From: Saprospiraceae bacterium
Lineage (GTDB): Bacteria > Bacteroidota > Bacteroidia > Chitinophagales > Saprospiraceae
Assembly (NCBI GenBank): GCA_016710625.1
Contig: JADJVK010000012.1
Location: forward strand, 62,001-126,000
Reading direction: 5' to 3'
DNA: 64,000 nt
The notes below the pieces were generated by a model. The model worked only from the letters and a program-made list of their open reading frames with translations, did not search any database and was not told the DNA's origin. The translations under genes were made by a program, and so were the position numbers. Positions 36,396 through 45,360 of this stretch are shown here, piece after piece (positions within the stretch are counted from its first letter, which is position 1; each line of letters starts with the position of its first letter).

Positions 36396-36420
36396 GGGAG
36401 TCACTTACCAGTGACCCCCC
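36396..36420 (-). terminator. Terminator of the haem peroxidase gene (- strand)
   Basis: Stem GGGAGTCACT/AGTGACCCCC with loop TACC; on the - strand it is followed by CCCTTTTTCTT. It also lies 6 bp after the + strand outer-membrane gene, so it may be bidirectional in effect. Confidence 0.78.
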
Positions 36421-36439
36421 TACTTATAAAATCTATTAA

Positions 36440-38479
36440 TTAATTTTTAATTTTAATGAATTTTGTTTTCTGGTTCAAAAATTCATTACTCAGATTTAAG
36501 AAATAAACTCCTGCATCATAATCCGATGTATTGATTTGGAAATTTTCAACTCCTGCATCTACTTTGAATGAATTTACTTCCATGCCACTTAAATTGATAA
36601 TTTTTATAGTCGATGGCACCTTCAAATTTTCAAATGCAACATTCAAAATCCCATTTACAGGATTTGGGTAAATTTTAAAATTTGTCAATTCATTTGAGTT
36701 TTCACTATTCAAAGAAACTTGAGTACTTTCTAAAATATTATTATTGATTTTGAAAGTCTTTCCCCATTCTCTCCTGGACATGGATTTATGAAAAACACAT
36801 TACTTTGTAAATTATTCAAAGTCGTATTTCGTTTAATCACATCAGACAATCTAACTGAACTCATTTCATTTTTGATATTATTTGGTAAAAATGGGTCATT
36901 TTTATAAAAATAATAATCACCCTCTCTCATTTTTTCAAATTGAACTTTAAGCATTTCGTGCATTGTCCTACCAACTGATTTCCCAGGCAATAAATCTTCA
37001 GAAAGCAAGCCAATCCATAGATCAATATTATTCACATTTCCATACAAACTTTGCAATGCAGCAGCTTTAGTTGGGTTTGAGGTAATTTGTGAAAAATTAT
37101 TAATATTATTTCTGTATAAAATGCTCTTGCTACTTTATAGTTTGGCAACCCATGATCCCTACCTCTTTGGATATTAATAGCAGCTAAATCCAATCCAAAT
37201 CTTACTGGACTGCTCGAATTTCCAAATAAAAATTTCTTAAGTGCTATTTATCTCCGTATTCGTTTCATATTGTTTGTGACCAGAAAGTCCTTTCAAAAAT
37301 GGGTCGATTCCATACTTATTCACGAATTCTGGATTGAAAAACACATCAACTAGCTCCAAACTTCCTCCATCTATTTTTTCACAATCTAAGCTTCTCAAAG
37401 CGACTTCATCTGCCACCATCGTATGACCAATTCTATAGGAAGCAGTTGCAAATGTGTTTAAAATATCTGGTCTAACAGATTCCTTATAGACAGTGTAACT
37501 ACTCAATGAAATACCTAAAGCTGGTAAAAACTCTTGATAGGTGATAGCTTGTATCAAAGCACCAATTTCTTTCCTTGCTTTTTGATAGATTTCTTCATCA
37601 TTCTTTAGCCCTTGAGCAATTAATTTTATCACAAATCCTATTATGCTCTCTAACAAACAGAGTATGTAAACTGGTAATTCCTGGGTGTTCTCCAGCTCTA
37701 ATATCACCAGCAACATAAGCTTTTGTTTGTGATTATTATCATTTGCCATACTTGGTACATAGATATCTATATCACCAGTTTCTTCATTATTTAGAGTATT
37801 CCATGGCAACAAATTATTGGCAGAGGTCTTTAGTTTCCCATATTTTTTGTTCTCAACCAAGAAGCTCTAGTACTATCTGACCCATAGACAACTGATGCAT
37901 CAATCCATGCAGTCGTCAAATTGAGTTGTTGCCTAGGATTGGTTACTCCAGTCCCAGATGCTACCTCACTCCTATAAAATGGAATCGGTTCAGTAAATAT
38001 TTTTTCATCATTGGGTAGCACAATTGGAGAATATTCTGTATTCCCTGTTGGTGTCAGATTAATATCATGGTCCAAAAATTGTCCCCAAACATAAACGAAA
38101 GTGCTTAAATTTCTAGAATTAAAAATCGTTACTGATTCATCACATAATACATTAGGTTAAAGGTTAGATAACCCACCTATGCTATTTTTTGTATCTGATT
38201 TGCCATATTCTGTTGGCAATTCTCTCAGTAATGGTATTTCAGTCGCTCCCCATTCTCCTTTTTGTGCTCCAATATTGTTATTGGTTCCATCAAATGTTCT
38301 ATATGGGTTGTGTTTACCCACTTAGGTGGCGGTGGCGGAATACCTGCTCTAGTATTGTAAATAAATGACTTGGGATTTAATCCGTCAACAAACTTTATTT
38401 GCTGTGCCTGGATTTTTTCGCTCACAATAGTTACAAATAATAAACTCATTGCTGCGACAAGGTGCGATTTTCTAAACAT
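36440..38479 (-). pseudogene. Animal-type haem peroxidase with T9SS tail, heavily degraded
   Basis: Fragments in several frames rebuild a ~670-residue secreted animal-haem-peroxidase (XPo-type): signal (EKIQAQ), YRTFDGTNNN, distal-His motif GQFLDHDIN, AGDIRAGEHPG ... FVREHNRIC (out of the main frame), proximal-His motif YRIGHTM, RGRDHGLPNY and a T9SS tail. At least eight frame changes are needed to repair it, among them an A6 to A7 change at 37843-37848, and there is an in-frame TAA at 38157-38159 where several conserved residues are also missing. This amount of damage in 2 kb, flanked by intact genes, marks it as a true pseudogene. Confidence 0.85.
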
Positions 38480-39007
38480 TTTTTACACTTTTTAAAAAAT
38501 TAATCAATATTCAAATAGGTCGACTCTATTTATTTTTTCAGTTTTGTCTTTGGGAAATTATTATTTGAACTTTAGATTTATTCATTAACAAATTATAAAA
38601 ATTCGGTTATTAAAGGATTTTTAAAAATTCAATTTCATATTAACTCAATAAGTCGAAAGAAAATTACTTTTCCTTCGTCAAGATTAAAATAAAAGTAAAA
38701 TAAATTTTATTGGAATGTATACTTGTCACATAATCAGAATAATACGATTACTTGATTTTTTTTAAAAAAAATATCAAAAATCAATATTGATTAGCATTTC
38801 GATTGGATTGAATTTTGTCGAAAAAGTTTAATTGAGTTTGGTAAAAAAATTTGAACTTAAGATACAATTTATAAATAAAGGGAAAGTTTTTTTTACTCCA
38901 ATTAATTTTAAAAAGAAATTATTTGTTCCTTTTCAATTTTTTCGACTTGCTTTCTATTAAATTTTAAATCTGTTAATTTGTGGAAAATTATTTTAGCAAT
39001 AAAAATG
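38480..39007. other. AT-rich intergenic region, no gene
   Basis: About 530 bp of very AT-rich sequence between the degraded peroxidase gene and the frameshifted hydrolase. Only short perfect palindromes are visible (for example AATCAATATTGATT at 38779-38792). No frame longer than a few dozen codons and no RNA gene was recognised. It probably includes the peroxidase promoter. Confidence 0.7.
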
Positions 39008-39932
39008 TCAATCAAATTTTTTATTATTTTTTGAATTTTGTTTTATGAACTCAAAAACTTGATTTAAATAATTTTCACCCCCTATTTTATGCAAATCAAA
39101 GTGGCCAGCACCAGGTACAACAATAAATTGTTTGTTTGTAGATTTAATATTTTCAAAATTTTCACTCCCAAATGATATTGGTATTTTTTGATCATTATCT
39201 CCATGTGCCATTAAAATTGGACAATTAATATTACTACAATATTCTACAGGATTTACTTCAAAGGGTTTAAAATTTGCAATTTCTCCCGATTTTTTTAAAA
39301 CTTTATGGACAATATATTCACTTTTAAACCCACTTATATCTTCAAAGTACTCATTTACAACATTTTCCAACCTATTAAATGTACTTTCAATTATTCCAAA
39401 CGAAATTCTTTATCTGTTCCCAAAGATTGTAAAGCGATAGCACCTCCCAGAGAGTTACCAAAAATTCCGTAAGGTTTTGCTATATTTCTTGATTCTGCTA
39501 CATCAATTAGAGTAGAAATATCTTGTTTTTCATAATATCCGAAAGTACAAAAGTCGCCTTCACTTTCCCCATGAGCTCTATTATCAATAATTATAGAATT
39601 ACAATGAATATCTACTAACTGCTTACAAAAGGCATAATAATGTTCTTTACAATCTCCTATTCCATGTAAGAGAATTAAAGTTGCAATAGGTTTTCTGCCT
39701 TTATTAAATAACCTTTTATCTTTAAATTATCAAAAGTTCTAAACGTTAATGTATCATAATTCAATCCAAAATTTGAGGGAAAATATCCATTTGCAAACTC
39801 CTTTGAATTTTTCACATCAACTCTATTCGGTTTAATTGGAGAATATGGTAAAATATTTTGAATAATATAAATAACAATGATTACCAATAAAATGATAATA
39901 ATTGAAAAATATTTTAGGATTTTTTTAGTCAT
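39008..39932 (-). pseudogene. Membrane-anchored alpha/beta hydrolase, frameshifted twice
   Basis: N-terminal signal anchor (FSIIIILLVIIVIYIIQNILPY) then an alpha/beta-hydrolase fold: oxyanion loop LLHGIGD, nucleophile elbow GNSLGGA, acid loop AHGDNDQKI and catalytic His in GAGHFDLHK. Two single-base gaps interrupt it: one T missing from T3 at 39700-39702 and one from the T2 at 39406-39407 (on + strand); repairing both yields ~300 residues. Similar proteins are serine aminopeptidase S33-like esterases. Whether the damage is natural or technical is unresolved. Confidence 0.78.
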
Positions 39933-39985
39933 TATTGTTTCTGTTAAATGATGTTATGTAAAATTAATAAATTAAATTTAACAAA

Positions 39986-40020
39986 ATAAAAAAAGCAACC
40001 TTTCATGACAAAAGGTTGCT
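39986..40020 (-). terminator. Intrinsic terminator of the NrfD transcript (- strand)
   Basis: Perfect 10-bp stem AGCAACCTTT/AAAGGTTGCT; on the - strand it is followed by seven T then ATTTTG. It closes the 43437-40064 transcription unit. Confidence 0.88.
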
Positions 40021-40063
40021 CAAAAATTCACAACTTGATTAATAAAAAAATTGCCTACGAAAA

Positions 40064-40933
40064 CTATTTTGAAACTCCAATCTTTTTAATTTTTACGATT
40101 TCAAACACTAAATAAATCAGTGTTCCCCAAACGCCAATTATAATAGAATATGCCATTGCAAGCAACCAAATAGGGGTTCTATATCTCGTTGCCCACAAAG
40201 TTCTTTTATTGAAAAAATCATTGTCAAGTATTTGCGGAACACCCCAATGTGCTTCTTTTTGTGCAATCACATTTCCAAATTCCTCGTTGCCTTCTAGTTT
40301 AGCAATGATTTTAATATTGCCTTTGGGGTCGCCTGGCAAATTCTCCCTTTTGAATTCAGCAGATATATTTCCTTCTGCATCAGTGGTATAGGTCGGATCG
40401 TCGCCAGCAGAAAGTACACCTCCCACACAATCGACGCCCACTTTCATTTCAGCATCTGGAACAGGTACCCAATTCTTTCCATCATATTTTTTCAAATTGA
40501 CATTGATGAGTCTATCCCCATCAGCAGAGGTGTCTATCGTCATCATCGTTTTAGTTATACTATAATCGGAAATAACCTCATCCTCCCCTAATTTTACAAT
40601 AAAGGTATGATTCGGAGAAGCATCCCAAGCTGACTTGAGTGAAACTGGCAGGAATGATTTTGCTTTTCCATCTTCATCAGTCGTCACTTTTCCGATAAGA
40701 TTAGAGGTAGTGCTGCTGTCTAAATACAATTCATATGTAATATTTTTTTGAGGCGTCAATACTTTATTCTTTTTCAATTTGCTATCAATAATCAAATATT
40801 GAACACCGCTATTATTGAAATATTGGAGTTTCAATACAGGCTTTCCAGCAGATTCTTCTTGTGCTATACAATTATTTTGCGAAGAAAAAAGAATAGAAAT
40901 TATTATAAAAATGTATAATTTACTAATTTTCAT
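40064..40933 (-). CDS. Membrane-anchored periplasmic Ig-like protein of the NrfD module
   Basis: 289 residues: cleavable signal (IISILFSSQNNCIAQ), a periplasmic part with two beta-rich segments (ITYELYLDSSTTSNLIGKVTTDEDGK and LINVNLKKYDGKNWVPVPDAEMKVGVD, both with the DxDGxxx turn of transthyretin/Ig-like folds), and a C-terminal membrane helix (WLLAMAYSIIIGVWGTLIYLVFEIV). It overlaps the NrfD gene by 11 bp, so it is a stable partner of that operon. Function unknown; it could hold a peripheral cytochrome or act as a docking subunit. Confidence 0.7.
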   Translation of the reverse strand: MKISKLYIFIIISILFSSQNNCIAQEESAGKPVLKLQYFNNSGVQYLIIDSKLKKNKVLTPQKNITYELYLDSSTTSNLIGKVTTDEDGKAKSFLPVSLKSAWDASPNHTFIVKLGEDEVISDYSITKTMMTIDTSADGDRLINVNLKKYDGKNWVPVPDAEMKVGVDCVGGVLSAGDDPTYTTDAEGNISAEFKRENLPGDPKGNIKIIAKLEGNEEFGNVIAQKEAHWGVPQILDNDFFNKRTLWATRYRTPIWLLAMAYSIIIGVWGTLIYLVFEIVKIKKIGVSK

Positions 40934-42245
40934 GGCTTTCAGATTCTAGTTGTTCAGTAATAGTTTCGTAAATTGGTACAATTGGATATATTCTCACAAA
41001 AAATGTAATCACCAATAATGCTCCAGCCAACGAACCAGAAGTAATTGCCCATTCTTCCCAAGATGGAAAATAATGTCTAAAATTGGCAGGAATGTCTTGC
41101 ATCGGTAAAAAAGGATGCAATAAAGTAGGCGTCACGATCAAATAACGTTTGAACCATGCCCCCACTACAATCATACAACCCACAATAAACATCGGTAATG
41201 GCTTTCTACCTTTTTTGAATAGTAAGATAATAATCGGTATGATCATCCCTACAAAAATCGCAAACCAAAACATATGTGAAAAATCACCAGAAAATAATTC
41301 TGCTAAATGATCTTCTTCCGATTTTTTCATCTTGAAAGCTGGTACCAAATATTCATTTACATTGAAATAAAGATATAGAAAAGATAATAAAACGACGATT
41401 CTTCCCATTCTATCAAAATGTAAGTCTGTAATATATTTTTCTAAATGGTAAAATTTATGAAAAACGTACATGGCAACCACAACACCTCCTGACCCTACTA
41501 AAAAGGCACCCGAAATAAAGTAAGCACCAAAGTTGGTACTATCCCAACCCGGTCTGTAAGTGGTAGCAAATAGCCATGATGTAACAGTATGAATAGTGAA
41601 AGCTACTGGAATAATTAGAATACTTAAAGTATTGATTGCTTTATTGCATATTTTTAATTGTTCAGGCGTTCCTTTCCAAAAAGATCCTTGGAATCGATAT
41701 AACCAATTCAACTTTGGACCTGATTTATCTTTGTTTTTAATGAGGATTTGTAAATCTGGCAATAAAGGGAAATACAATAGTAAGATACTGATAAAAAAGT
41801 AAGTTCCAATGACGATTACGTCCCACATTATGGGAGATTGCAAACGGCCATATAAGAATAAATTGGTGAATCTTTCTGGTCGCCCCATATCGACAATGAT
41901 GATAATAGAAGCAAAAACGATTGCTGAAACTGCAATGATCTCCGCAATTCTAGTCAATGGCGTACTCCATTTCACATTTGACAATCTAAATATGGCAGTA
42001 ATCAATGAGCCTACCAAACTGATAGCTACGAAAAATACGAAATTGGAAATGTAAATCCCCCAAGAAACGTAATCTCTCATTGCGGTAACACCCAATCCAT
42101 AACGGATTTGTCGATAATAAGCATATACGCCAACTAAACAAATTGTAATTAATATGCTTACCCAAATCATGCCTAATTTTCCAAACTTTTGGGGCAGTAA
42201 ATCTTGTGTTATTTGTTCCTCTGATAATCGAATACTATTTTCCAT
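40923..42245 (-). CDS. NrfD/PsrC-type quinol-interacting membrane subunit
   Basis: 440 residues with about ten membrane segments. The pattern AMRDYVSWGIYISNFVFFVAIS is the conserved first-helix motif of NrfD/HybB/ActC-like subunits; another conserved block is YFISGAFLVGSGGVVVAMYV. Such proteins exchange electrons with the quinone pool and pass them to or from a four-cluster ferredoxin. It lies 3 bp after the ferredoxin gene and overlaps the next gene by 11 bp. A C-terminal helix and an unusual loop (~165-200, LPDLQILIKNKDKSG) extend the basic fold. The catalytic partner is not in the window. Confidence 0.9.
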   Translation of the reverse strand: MENSIRLSEEQITQDLLPQKFGKLGMIWVSILITICLVGVYAYYRQIRYGLGVTAMRDYVSWGIYISNFVFFVAISLVGSLITAIFRLSNVKWSTPLTRIAEIIAVSAIVFASIIIIVDMGRPERFTNLFLYGRLQSPIMWDVIVIGTYFFISILLLYFPLLPDLQILIKNKDKSGPKLNWLYRFQGSFWKGTPEQLKICNKAINTLSILIIPVAFTIHTVTSWLFATTYRPGWDSTNFGAYFISGAFLVGSGGVVVAMYVFHKFYHLEKYITDLHFDRMGRIVVLLSFLYLYFNVNEYLVPAFKMKKSEEDHLAELFSGDFSHMFWFAIFVGMIIPIIILLFKKGRKPLPMFIVGCMIVVGAWFKRYLIVTPTLLHPFLPMQDIPANFRHYFPSWEEWAITSGSLAGALLVITFFVRIYPIVPIYETITEQLESESHEN

Positions 42246-42248
42246 AAT

Positions 42249-43190
42249 CTACAATTTATGAGTATTTAATTTGTCGTCAGCAGATTGATTTTCCAATCCA
42301 TTTTCAAAAGGGAAATTTCTATTCACTGGCGGTAGATAGTAAACACTAGGTTTTGTTCCTAAGTCTTCCATTAATCGATATCCTGCTTTTTCCTTTATTA
42401 ATTCACTAAAACGGAAAGTTTCAGATCCATTAGATACGATATCTGTATTCATGTCGCCATAGATAAAAACACCATTTGGACATGCCTGCACACAATGGGG
42501 TAATTCTCCTTTTCTATTCATATCTGGGCAAAAATCACATTTACTTACTGTTCCCATTTTTGGTGGTAAACTTGTTTCGCAAGAATAAGGCAATGCTGCG
42601 ATATCGGCTGGAACATCTTGACCACTCCAGTTGAAAATTCTGGAAGAATAGGGACAAGCAGCCATACAAAATCTGCAACCAATACATCTTTCATTGTCAA
42701 TCAATACGATGCCATCCTGTCTTTTGAAAGTGGCATCCACTGGACAAACTTTCACACATGGTGGTTCATCGCAATGCATACAATTGGTTGGTTGCCAATA
42801 AGGTGCGGTATGCTCCGAGTCTTGCATCGGATAAATTTTCAACCAATTCTGACCCGGATTGATCAAGTGTGCTTTATCACATGCAATTTGACATTTTTTT
42901 AGATTTTTACATCTAGAAAGGTCAATAACCATAACGAATTTCTTACCGGGGATTCCTCTCCTTTCGTCTTCATTCGTTATTGTTGGTAGATTGGGTACGG
43001 GTTTTAGATAGGCTTTATCGATTTCAATAACTTCTCCTTCAACGGACAACAACTTCACTTTTTCTCCAGTTAGTGCCACTTCCTGATTTTGAACAAAATC
43101 ATTTGGTTTACTACAACCGGTTATAGCTGCTCCTGCTAATAATCCTGAAACTAAGAAATCTCTTCTGGATGTTTTATTATTTTCTTTCAT
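42249..43190 (-). CDS. Tat-exported four-cluster ferredoxin subunit (NrfC/DmsB/ActB2-like)
   Basis: About 313 residues from the ATG at 43190 (43199 also possible). Tat signal TSRRDFLVSG; the acyl-Cys-like ITGC at the end of the signal may make it a lipoprotein. Four [4Fe-4S] ligand sets are visible: CKNLKKCQIAC, CMHCDEPPCVKVCP, CIGCRFCMAACP and CDFC ... HCVQACP. It mediates electron transfer between NrfD and a periplasmic partner. Overlaps the small upstream gene by 14 bp. The protein is complete. Confidence 0.92.
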   Translation of the reverse strand: MKENNKTSRRDFLVSGLLAGAAITGCSKPNDFVQNQEVALTGEKVKLLSVEGEVIEIDKAYLKPVPNLPTITNEDERRGIPGKKFVMVIDLSRCKNLKKCQIACDKAHLINPGQNWLKIYPMQDSEHTAPYWQPTNCMHCDEPPCVKVCPVDATFKRQDGIVLIDNERCIGCRFCMAACPYSSRIFNWSGQDVPADIAALPYSCETSLPPKMGTVSKCDFCPDMNRKGELPHCVQACPNGVFIYGDMNTDIVSNGSETFRFSELIKEKAGYRLMEDLGTKPSVYYLPPVNRNFPFENGLENQSADDKLNTHKL

Positions 43191-43437
43191 TTGTTGCATT
43201 ATTTTTGACCCAATCATGAATTTCATCATTGCTTAATCTAGTCCTATTTGAAGCAAGCAACTTTCTATCAATCTCGACTAATCTGCCATCCTCTGTCAAC
43301 ATTTTTACCGTATTACTTTCATTTTCAACCACTTTGGTTTTTTTTGAAAATAGTTTGATAAAAAATCCAGCAGAAACAGCAAGAGCACCCCAGATCAGAA
43401 AATTCTTTCTAGACGTCTTTTTATTTAGTTCTTCCAT
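43177..43437 (-). CDS. Small Tat-signal-like membrane-anchored protein of the NrfD module
   Basis: 86 residues: N-terminal Tat-like motif (SRKNFLIWGALAVSAGFF) and a short soluble tail (VKMLTEDGRLVEIDRKLL). The tail resembles the N-terminal part of the ferredoxin subunit after its signal (VKLLSVEGEVIEIDKAYL), so the gene probably arose from a partial duplication of its neighbour. It opens the second transcript. No cofactor ligands visible. Confidence 0.8.
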   Translation of the reverse strand: MEELNKKTSRKNFLIWGALAVSAGFFIKLFSKKTKVVENESNTVKMLTEDGRLVEIDRKLLASNRTRLSNDEIHDWVKNNATNERK

Positions 43438-43477
43438 AAAATTTATGTGTAAAAAATTGTTAGTAAAAACAATTGTT

Positions 43478-43506
43478 TTGGGGAATTACAAAGCATAATT
43501 CCCCAA
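43478..43506 (-). repeat. Stable hairpin in the leader of the second NrfD-module transcript
   Basis: Perfect 10-bp inverted repeat TTGGGGAATT/AATTCCCCAA with a 9-nt loop and no T tract on either strand. It lies between a terminator and the small Tat-like gene, so it may be an RNA leader structure, a processing site or an operator. Confidence 0.6.
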
Positions 43507-43522
43507 GAATATGAAATGATAT

Positions 43523-43577
43523 AAAAAAGGCTGCATTGGACAGTTCTGTGAAGAACCATCCAACTTGCATTAGCCTT
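43523..43577 (-). terminator. Strong terminator between the two halves of the NrfD-module locus
   Basis: On the - strand, AAGGCT/AGCCTT, TTGGA/TCCAA and GTTCT/AGAAC pair in a long hairpin that includes the cytochrome c stop codon and is followed by TTTTTT. Transcription from the EB_dh promoter should therefore largely end here. Confidence 0.78.
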
Positions 43578-43983
43578 ATTTCTTTAACGTTCTGATGTAA
43601 TTTACCAGATTCCAAATATCTTCAGCATCAGCTATTTTCTTTTTGAATGAAGGCATATCATCCCTTCCTTCTGAAGTTTTGTAAAAAATAGCACCATCTG
43701 TTTGAGCTTGGAATTCAGCCTTCGTAAAGTTGCCCGGTTCAGTTTCAAGTTGAGCAGCTTTAGAGCCGTCTCCTAGTCCCTTTGCACCATGACATGCTTT
43801 ACAATGCTTGCTCCATAATGCCTTTCCAGCTTCTACAGATTCAGCCGATTTTGCAACCGGATTTTTCTTGTTTTTTGCTGCATCAGGCACTGGCCATGGT
43901 TTTCCACCATCTCTTAAATTCGTTGTAAAACTGAAGGCGATCAACCCTGCAAATACAACCATAATTAAAGATTTCATTTTCAT
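43576..43983 (-). CDS. Class I cytochrome c (periplasmic)
   Basis: 135 residues. Cleavable signal (LIMVVFAGLIAFSFTTN), one haem site C61-KA-C64-H65 and a likely axial Met in RDDMPSF (~114). The cytochrome fold is compact and ends with NLVNYIRTL, typical of cytochrome c domains used as electron shuttles. Fourth gene of the first transcript; 23 bp after the DUF5777 gene. Confidence 0.93.
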   Translation of the reverse strand: MKMKSLIMVVFAGLIAFSFTTNLRDGGKPWPVPDAAKNKKNPVAKSAESVEAGKALWSKHCKACHGAKGLGDGSKAAQLETEPGNFTKAEFQAQTDGAIFYKTSEGRDDMPSFKKKIADAEDIWNLVNYIRTLKK

Positions 43984-44006
43984 AAAAACAATTATTTAAA
44001 TAATGA

Positions 44007-44918
44007 TTAATAATTCCACAAACGGGTTATATTAAATCCTATTAAGAAATTACCAGCTGTATAATCGTTTCTGTTAAACATATTATTGCTTTGAGGAACG
44101 ATACCATAATAATTACCTACAAACACTTGAAATGCATGGGCACTTGTAGTTGTTTCAATTCCAAAACAAATATTTGGATGCGGATTATTGGTTGGATGAC
44201 TCGTCAAAGGTTGGTCATAACCAGCAATGATTGCTGAGTTTTCAGATATTTTATATCTTCCCAAAACAGATACTGCAAAATGACCATTATTCATTTTCTT
44301 TTGAATATCTCCTTTACTATCCACATAGCCATCTATATTATTGAACCAAGAGAAACTTGGAGCAACTTGAGCTGAAAACTTACTTGTTATCTTTCTTGCA
44401 ATTAATAATTGATTGAAATAAGATAAACGATGAGCATCATATCTAAAATTGCTAGCAGCTCTGGTGTCAATGACGATATTTCCATAATAGGTTAAACTTA
44501 CTGGCATTTTACCATCCGTTTGACGCAATAATGCATATTTCGCATTTAAATCCATCTGCATTCTTTCTTTAGTTATACCTAATCCTAATGTTAAATTATT
44601 GATCAAAGTATATCCTAATCCCAATCGGATATTAGAGGGTGCAAATAGTCCGAATAAATCTTTCGAGCCATTATTTACTGTACCGAAACAGTGTTGAATA
44701 TCAAATTGTAAGGTTCCTTTTATGGGCACCATCACCGTTTGGTTATTCATCACCAACGTACTTCCAAAGGTGTTTTTTACTGGTTTAACTTTTACAACTT
44801 CAGTAGTTCCTGTTTCATCTTGAGCCATCAGATTGGTTACACTAAATGCTAATGAAAAAAGTAACACAATACCAACTCGATGAAAAATAGGATACTGAAT
44901 ATTAAAATAATTTTTCAT
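44007..44918 (-). CDS. DUF5777 outer-membrane beta-barrel-like protein
   Basis: 303 residues with signal peptide (LLFSLAFSVTNLMAQD) and a barrel-like series of amphipathic strands ending in aromatic-rich NFLIGFNITRLWNY. This matches DUF5777, a family found in Bacteroidota next to c-type cytochrome genes; function is unknown. It could form an outer-membrane conduit or a docking barrel for the periplasmic cytochromes. Confidence 0.82.
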   Translation of the reverse strand: MKNYFNIQYPIFHRVGIVLLFSLAFSVTNLMAQDETGTTEVVKVKPVKNTFGSTLVMNNQTVMVPIKGTLQFDIQHCFGTVNNGSKDLFGLFAPSNIRLGLGYTLINNLTLGLGITKERMQMDLNAKYALLRQTDGKMPVSLTYYGNIVIDTRAASNFRYDAHRLSYFNQLLIARKITSKFSAQVAPSFSWFNNIDGYVDSKGDIQKKMNNGHFAVSVLGRYKISENSAIIAGYDQPLTSHPTNNPHPNICFGIETTTSAHAFQVFVGNYYGIVPQSNNMFNRNDYTAGNFLIGFNITRLWNY

Positions 44919-44927
44919 AATTAATTT

Positions 44928-45323
44928 TTAATTGTTTTCTGCTCCTTGTTTTATCCAAGCTAAAACTAGAGCGTTATAATCTTTATTTATTCCACTGACA
45001 GGCATTGGTGTACTTTTCTTTCCAGTCATCCACTTAATCAATTCACTATTCGCTGCATCCCCTTTATTAATGAAATTTCCACTAAAAAGATTATTATATG
45101 CATTGGTTACAGTAAGATCTGGAGATTTGCCTCCAGCACTATGACAACCACTCACAGCACAACTTTTATTGAATATAGGTACCACATCTCCTGAGAAAGT
45201 AACTGGTCTTGTTATTTCAGCTCCTGTATCTAAAACTACAGTTTTATCTTTATAACAACCAGATAGTAAGTAACTTACCAAAATAATACTCAATGCCAAC
45301 AGCATAACATTTTTGCTTAACAT
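44928..45323 (-). CDS. Lipoprotein cytochrome c-like protein with CX4CH haem motif
   Basis: 131 residues from the ATG at 45323; the longer in-frame start at 45371 would spoil the lipoprotein signal (YLLSGC, Cys23). The only haem-like motif is C55-AVSG-C60-H61, i.e. CX4CH, followed by S-AGGKSPDL and a C-terminal MPVSG segment that may provide the axial Met. CX4CH occurs in some multihaem cytochromes and in the short 'C..xGCHS' lipoprotein cytochromes of Bacteroidota and Planctomycetota. Cotranscribed with EB_dh and DUF5777 genes. Confidence 0.78.
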   Translation of the reverse strand: MLSKNVMLLALSIILVSYLLSGCYKDKTVVLDTGAEITRPVTFSGDVVPIFNKSCAVSGCHSAGGKSPDLTVTNAYNNLFSGNFINKGDAANSELIKWMTGKKSTPMPVSGINKDYNALVLAWIKQGAENN

Positions 45324-45360
45324 AGCTTTAAATTTATTATTTTTGCAAAAAATGAATGTC

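Noticed and set aside
38779..38792. Palindrome AATCAATATTGATT as an FNR box
   Set aside because: The halves are in reverse order (ATCA ... TGAT) relative to the FNR arrangement; expected by chance in such AT-rich DNA.
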